Source: Thermodesulfatator sp. (lineage in GTDB: Bacteria; Desulfobacterota; Thermodesulfobacteria; Thermodesulfobacteriales; Thermodesulfobacteriaceae). From it: a stretch of DNA of 6,242 nucleotides. The stretch covers positions 1-6,242 of the forward strand of contig QOAM01000118.1 in the NCBI GenBank assembly GCA_003978075.1, in the 5' to 3' direction. Numbering within the stretch: the stretch's first letter is position 1; every line of letters begins with the position of its first letter. The position numbers and the translations under genes were made by a program. The notes under the pieces are model-generated. The model made no database searches and had not been told where the DNA came from. It was given only the letters and a program-made list of their open reading frames with translations. This document shows, one piece after another, positions 5,961-6,242 of this stretch.

Positions 5961-6013
5961 AAGCCTTTTCTTTTCAAAAGAAAAGCCTTAAGGGAAAAGA
6001 AAGGGCTGTGCAG
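5961..6013 (+). other. 53-nt tRNA intron with bulge-helix-bulge splice motif (between tRNA positions 27 and 28)
   Basis: The precursor folds into the strict archaeal BHB form. An outer helix pairs GGTA (5951-5954) with TGCT (6015-6018). A 3-nt bulge AGT (6012-6014) follows on the 3' strand. A central 4-bp helix pairs GCGC (5955-5958) with GTGC (6008-6011). A 3-nt bulge GTA (5959-5961) lies on the 5' strand. The inner intron helix has 14 bp (5962-5975 with 5994-6007, one G-U). Cutting after the second base of each bulge (5960^5961 and 6013^6014) removes exactly 53 nt and restores a normal tRNA-Thr. BHB introns are cut by the archaeal tRNA splicing endonuclease and joined by RtcB. The intron is too short for a self-splicing group I element and lies outside the anticodon loop. 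Confidence 0.82.
5965..5985 (+). repeat. Perfect intron palindrome, alternative to the BHB helix
   Basis: CTTTTCTTTT (5965-5974) and AAAAGAAAAG (5976-5985) are exact reverse complements around a single C at 5975. The same left arm is used by the 14-bp inner helix of the BHB fold (pairing with 5994-6007), because the AAAAGAAA/GG-type arm is present twice (5976-5985 and 5995-6004). The RNA could therefore switch between a splice-competent fold and a local hairpin that breaks up the inner helix. The repeated arm suggests a small internal duplication. Confidence 0.6.
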
Positions 6014-6060
6014 TTGCTTGGTAAGCAAGAGGTCGTGGGTTCGAATCCCACCCGAGGCTC

Positions 6061-6065
6061 TTTTT
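6061..6065 (+). terminator. T5 tract after the tRNA, archaeal-style terminator candidate
   Basis: Five T residues follow the tRNA after one C, without a dedicated hairpin. Oligo-T alone terminates archaeal RNA polymerase, whereas a bacterial polymerase would normally need a stem-loop. The call depends on the origin of this segment. Confidence 0.4.
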
Positions 6066-6091
6066 GTTATCTTCTTTCAGTAGCGAAAAAT

Positions 6092-6107
6092 CGAAAGATA
6101 TTTAAAC
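6092..6107 (+). promoter_or_regulatory. BRE/TATA-like archaeal promoter before the right-edge gene
   Basis: CGAAAG (6092-6097) followed directly by ATATTTAAAC (6098-6107) resembles a purine/A-rich BRE joined to an archaeal TATA box. Its centre is about 26 bp upstream of the ATG at 6129. That is the distance expected between TATA box and transcription start in archaea, and implies a leaderless mRNA, in keeping with the absence of a ribosome site. No good bacterial -35/-10 pair is seen here. Confidence 0.45.
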
Positions 6108-6122
6108 AAAATTCTTGTTTAA
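6102..6122. repeat. Inverted repeat overlapping the TATA box, possible operator
   Basis: TTAAACAA (6102-6109) and TTGTTTAA (6115-6122) form a perfect 8-bp inverted repeat with a 5-bp spacer. It covers the right part of the TATA-like box and ends 6 bp before the ATG. The placement would suit a repressor site, but AT-rich DNA produces such repeats by chance fairly often. Confidence 0.4.
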
Positions 6123-6128
6123 GACTTA

Positions 6129-6242
6129 ATGACAACTCTAACAAGTTATTCTAAAGAGGAACTTGCAGAGATTCTTGAAAATCCTGAGGAATTTATGGAT
6201 ATCTTTCCGCGGGCAATGCGTCCTAATAAAGTTCGGGATGAA
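6129..6242 (+). CDS. Unidentified protein, N-terminal 38 residues (runs off the right edge)
   Basis: An open frame starts at ATG 6129 and is still open at the window end. It begins MTTLTSYSKEELAEILENPE and continues EFMDIFPRAMRPNKVRDE. It is acidic and predicted helical, with no signal peptide or membrane segment. I do not recognise the family. There is no ribosome site before the ATG; instead a BRE/TATA-like element sits at the leaderless distance. Codon use is AT-rich, like the DUF167 remnant and unlike ku through mqnD. Because only 38 codons are visible, the coding call rests on the uninterrupted frame and the promoter placement. Confidence 0.5.
   Translation, partial: MTTLTSYSKEELAEILENPEEFMDIFPRAMRPNKVRDE

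Larger units (their letters stand above)
5934..6059 (+). tRNA. tRNA-Thr (anticodon GGU) interrupted by an intron
   Basis: Exon 1 (5934-5960) gives acceptor GCCTCGG, positions 8-9 TG, D-stem GCGC/GCGC with loop AGCCGGTA, G26 and U27. Exon 2 (6014-6059) gives the rest of the anticodon stem, loop TTGGTAA with anticodon GGT (6020-6022), variable loop AGGTC, T-stem GTGGG/CCCAC with TTCGAAT, acceptor CCGAGGC and discriminator T73. With the 53 bases between removed, all stems pair: the 7-bp acceptor stem is perfect, and the anticodon stem has one U27-G43 wobble. The joined length of 73 nt is normal. CCA is not encoded. U73 and the missing CCA are usual for archaeal tRNA-Thr but are not proof. Removing one base fewer on the left and right would leave a G27-G43 clash, so the 27/28 junction is favoured. 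Confidence 0.9.

Noticed and set aside
5960..6013. The tRNA insert looks like a GT...AG spliceosomal intron (GTAAG at the left, CAG at the right)
   Set aside because: Cutting at GT/AG (5959 or 5960 to 6013) would remove the wrong bases for a paired anticodon stem, and spliceosomal introns are not expected in prokaryotic tRNA. The BHB fold explains the boundaries fully.
5961..6013. Group I or group II self-splicing intron, or a miniature transposon insertion
   Set aside because: At 53 nt it is far too short for a catalytic core, it lies in the anticodon stem rather than the loop, and there are no terminal inverted repeats with a target duplication. The precise BHB geometry is unlikely for a random insertion.
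1..6242. CRISPR array, rRNA or insertion-sequence ends
   Set aside because: I saw no regularly spaced direct repeats, no rRNA-like conserved stretches and no terminal inverted repeats with flanking duplications.

Overview
The window reads as two unlike pieces of DNA that meet near position 5764-5790. Positions 1 to about 5785 look like the compact, GC-rich chromosome of an anaerobic, probably thermophilic bacterium. It has strong GGAGG ribosome sites, a perfect TATAAT box before ku, a TTGACA box before the rubredoxin gene, a TrpB2-type tryptophan synthase, rubredoxin plus ferritin, a TolQ/ExbB pump subunit and a futalosine-pathway menaquinone gene. A Thermodesulfobacteria-like host is my best guess, from gene content and protein character only.

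Layout of the bacterial part: the start of an unidentified minus-strand gene (1-148) preceded by a hairpin; an intergenic region; a ku-ligD operon on the plus strand, which is a minimal non-homologous end-joining pair; trpB2 on the minus strand, converging on ligD so tightly that one TTAA supplies both stop codons; an AT-rich divergent promoter region; a rubredoxin-like gene and ferritin on the plus strand (iron and redox handling); then tolQ/exbB and a 3' portion of mqnD on the minus strand, with tolQ converging on ferritin over 9 bp.

At about 5764-5790 mqnD loses its N-terminal third and meets, head to head, the last ~42 codons of a DUF167/YggU gene that lacks its own 5' end. From there to 6242 the DNA is AT-rich and looks archaeal. 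A tRNA-Thr(GGU) gene is interrupted by a 53-nt intron that folds into a textbook archaeal bulge-helix-bulge (BHB) splice motif. The tRNA has U73, no encoded CCA and a T5 tract just after it. A partial open frame at the edge has no ribosome site but has a BRE/TATA-like box centred about 26 bp before its ATG, as in leaderless archaeal genes.

The two most interesting points are the tRNA intron between positions 27 and 28 and the junction itself. The junction is either a cross-domain transfer or rearrangement that broke two genes, or an assembly chimera. The sequence alone cannot decide which. If the whole window is one bacterial genome, it would carry an archaeal-type BHB tRNA intron, which would be remarkable.
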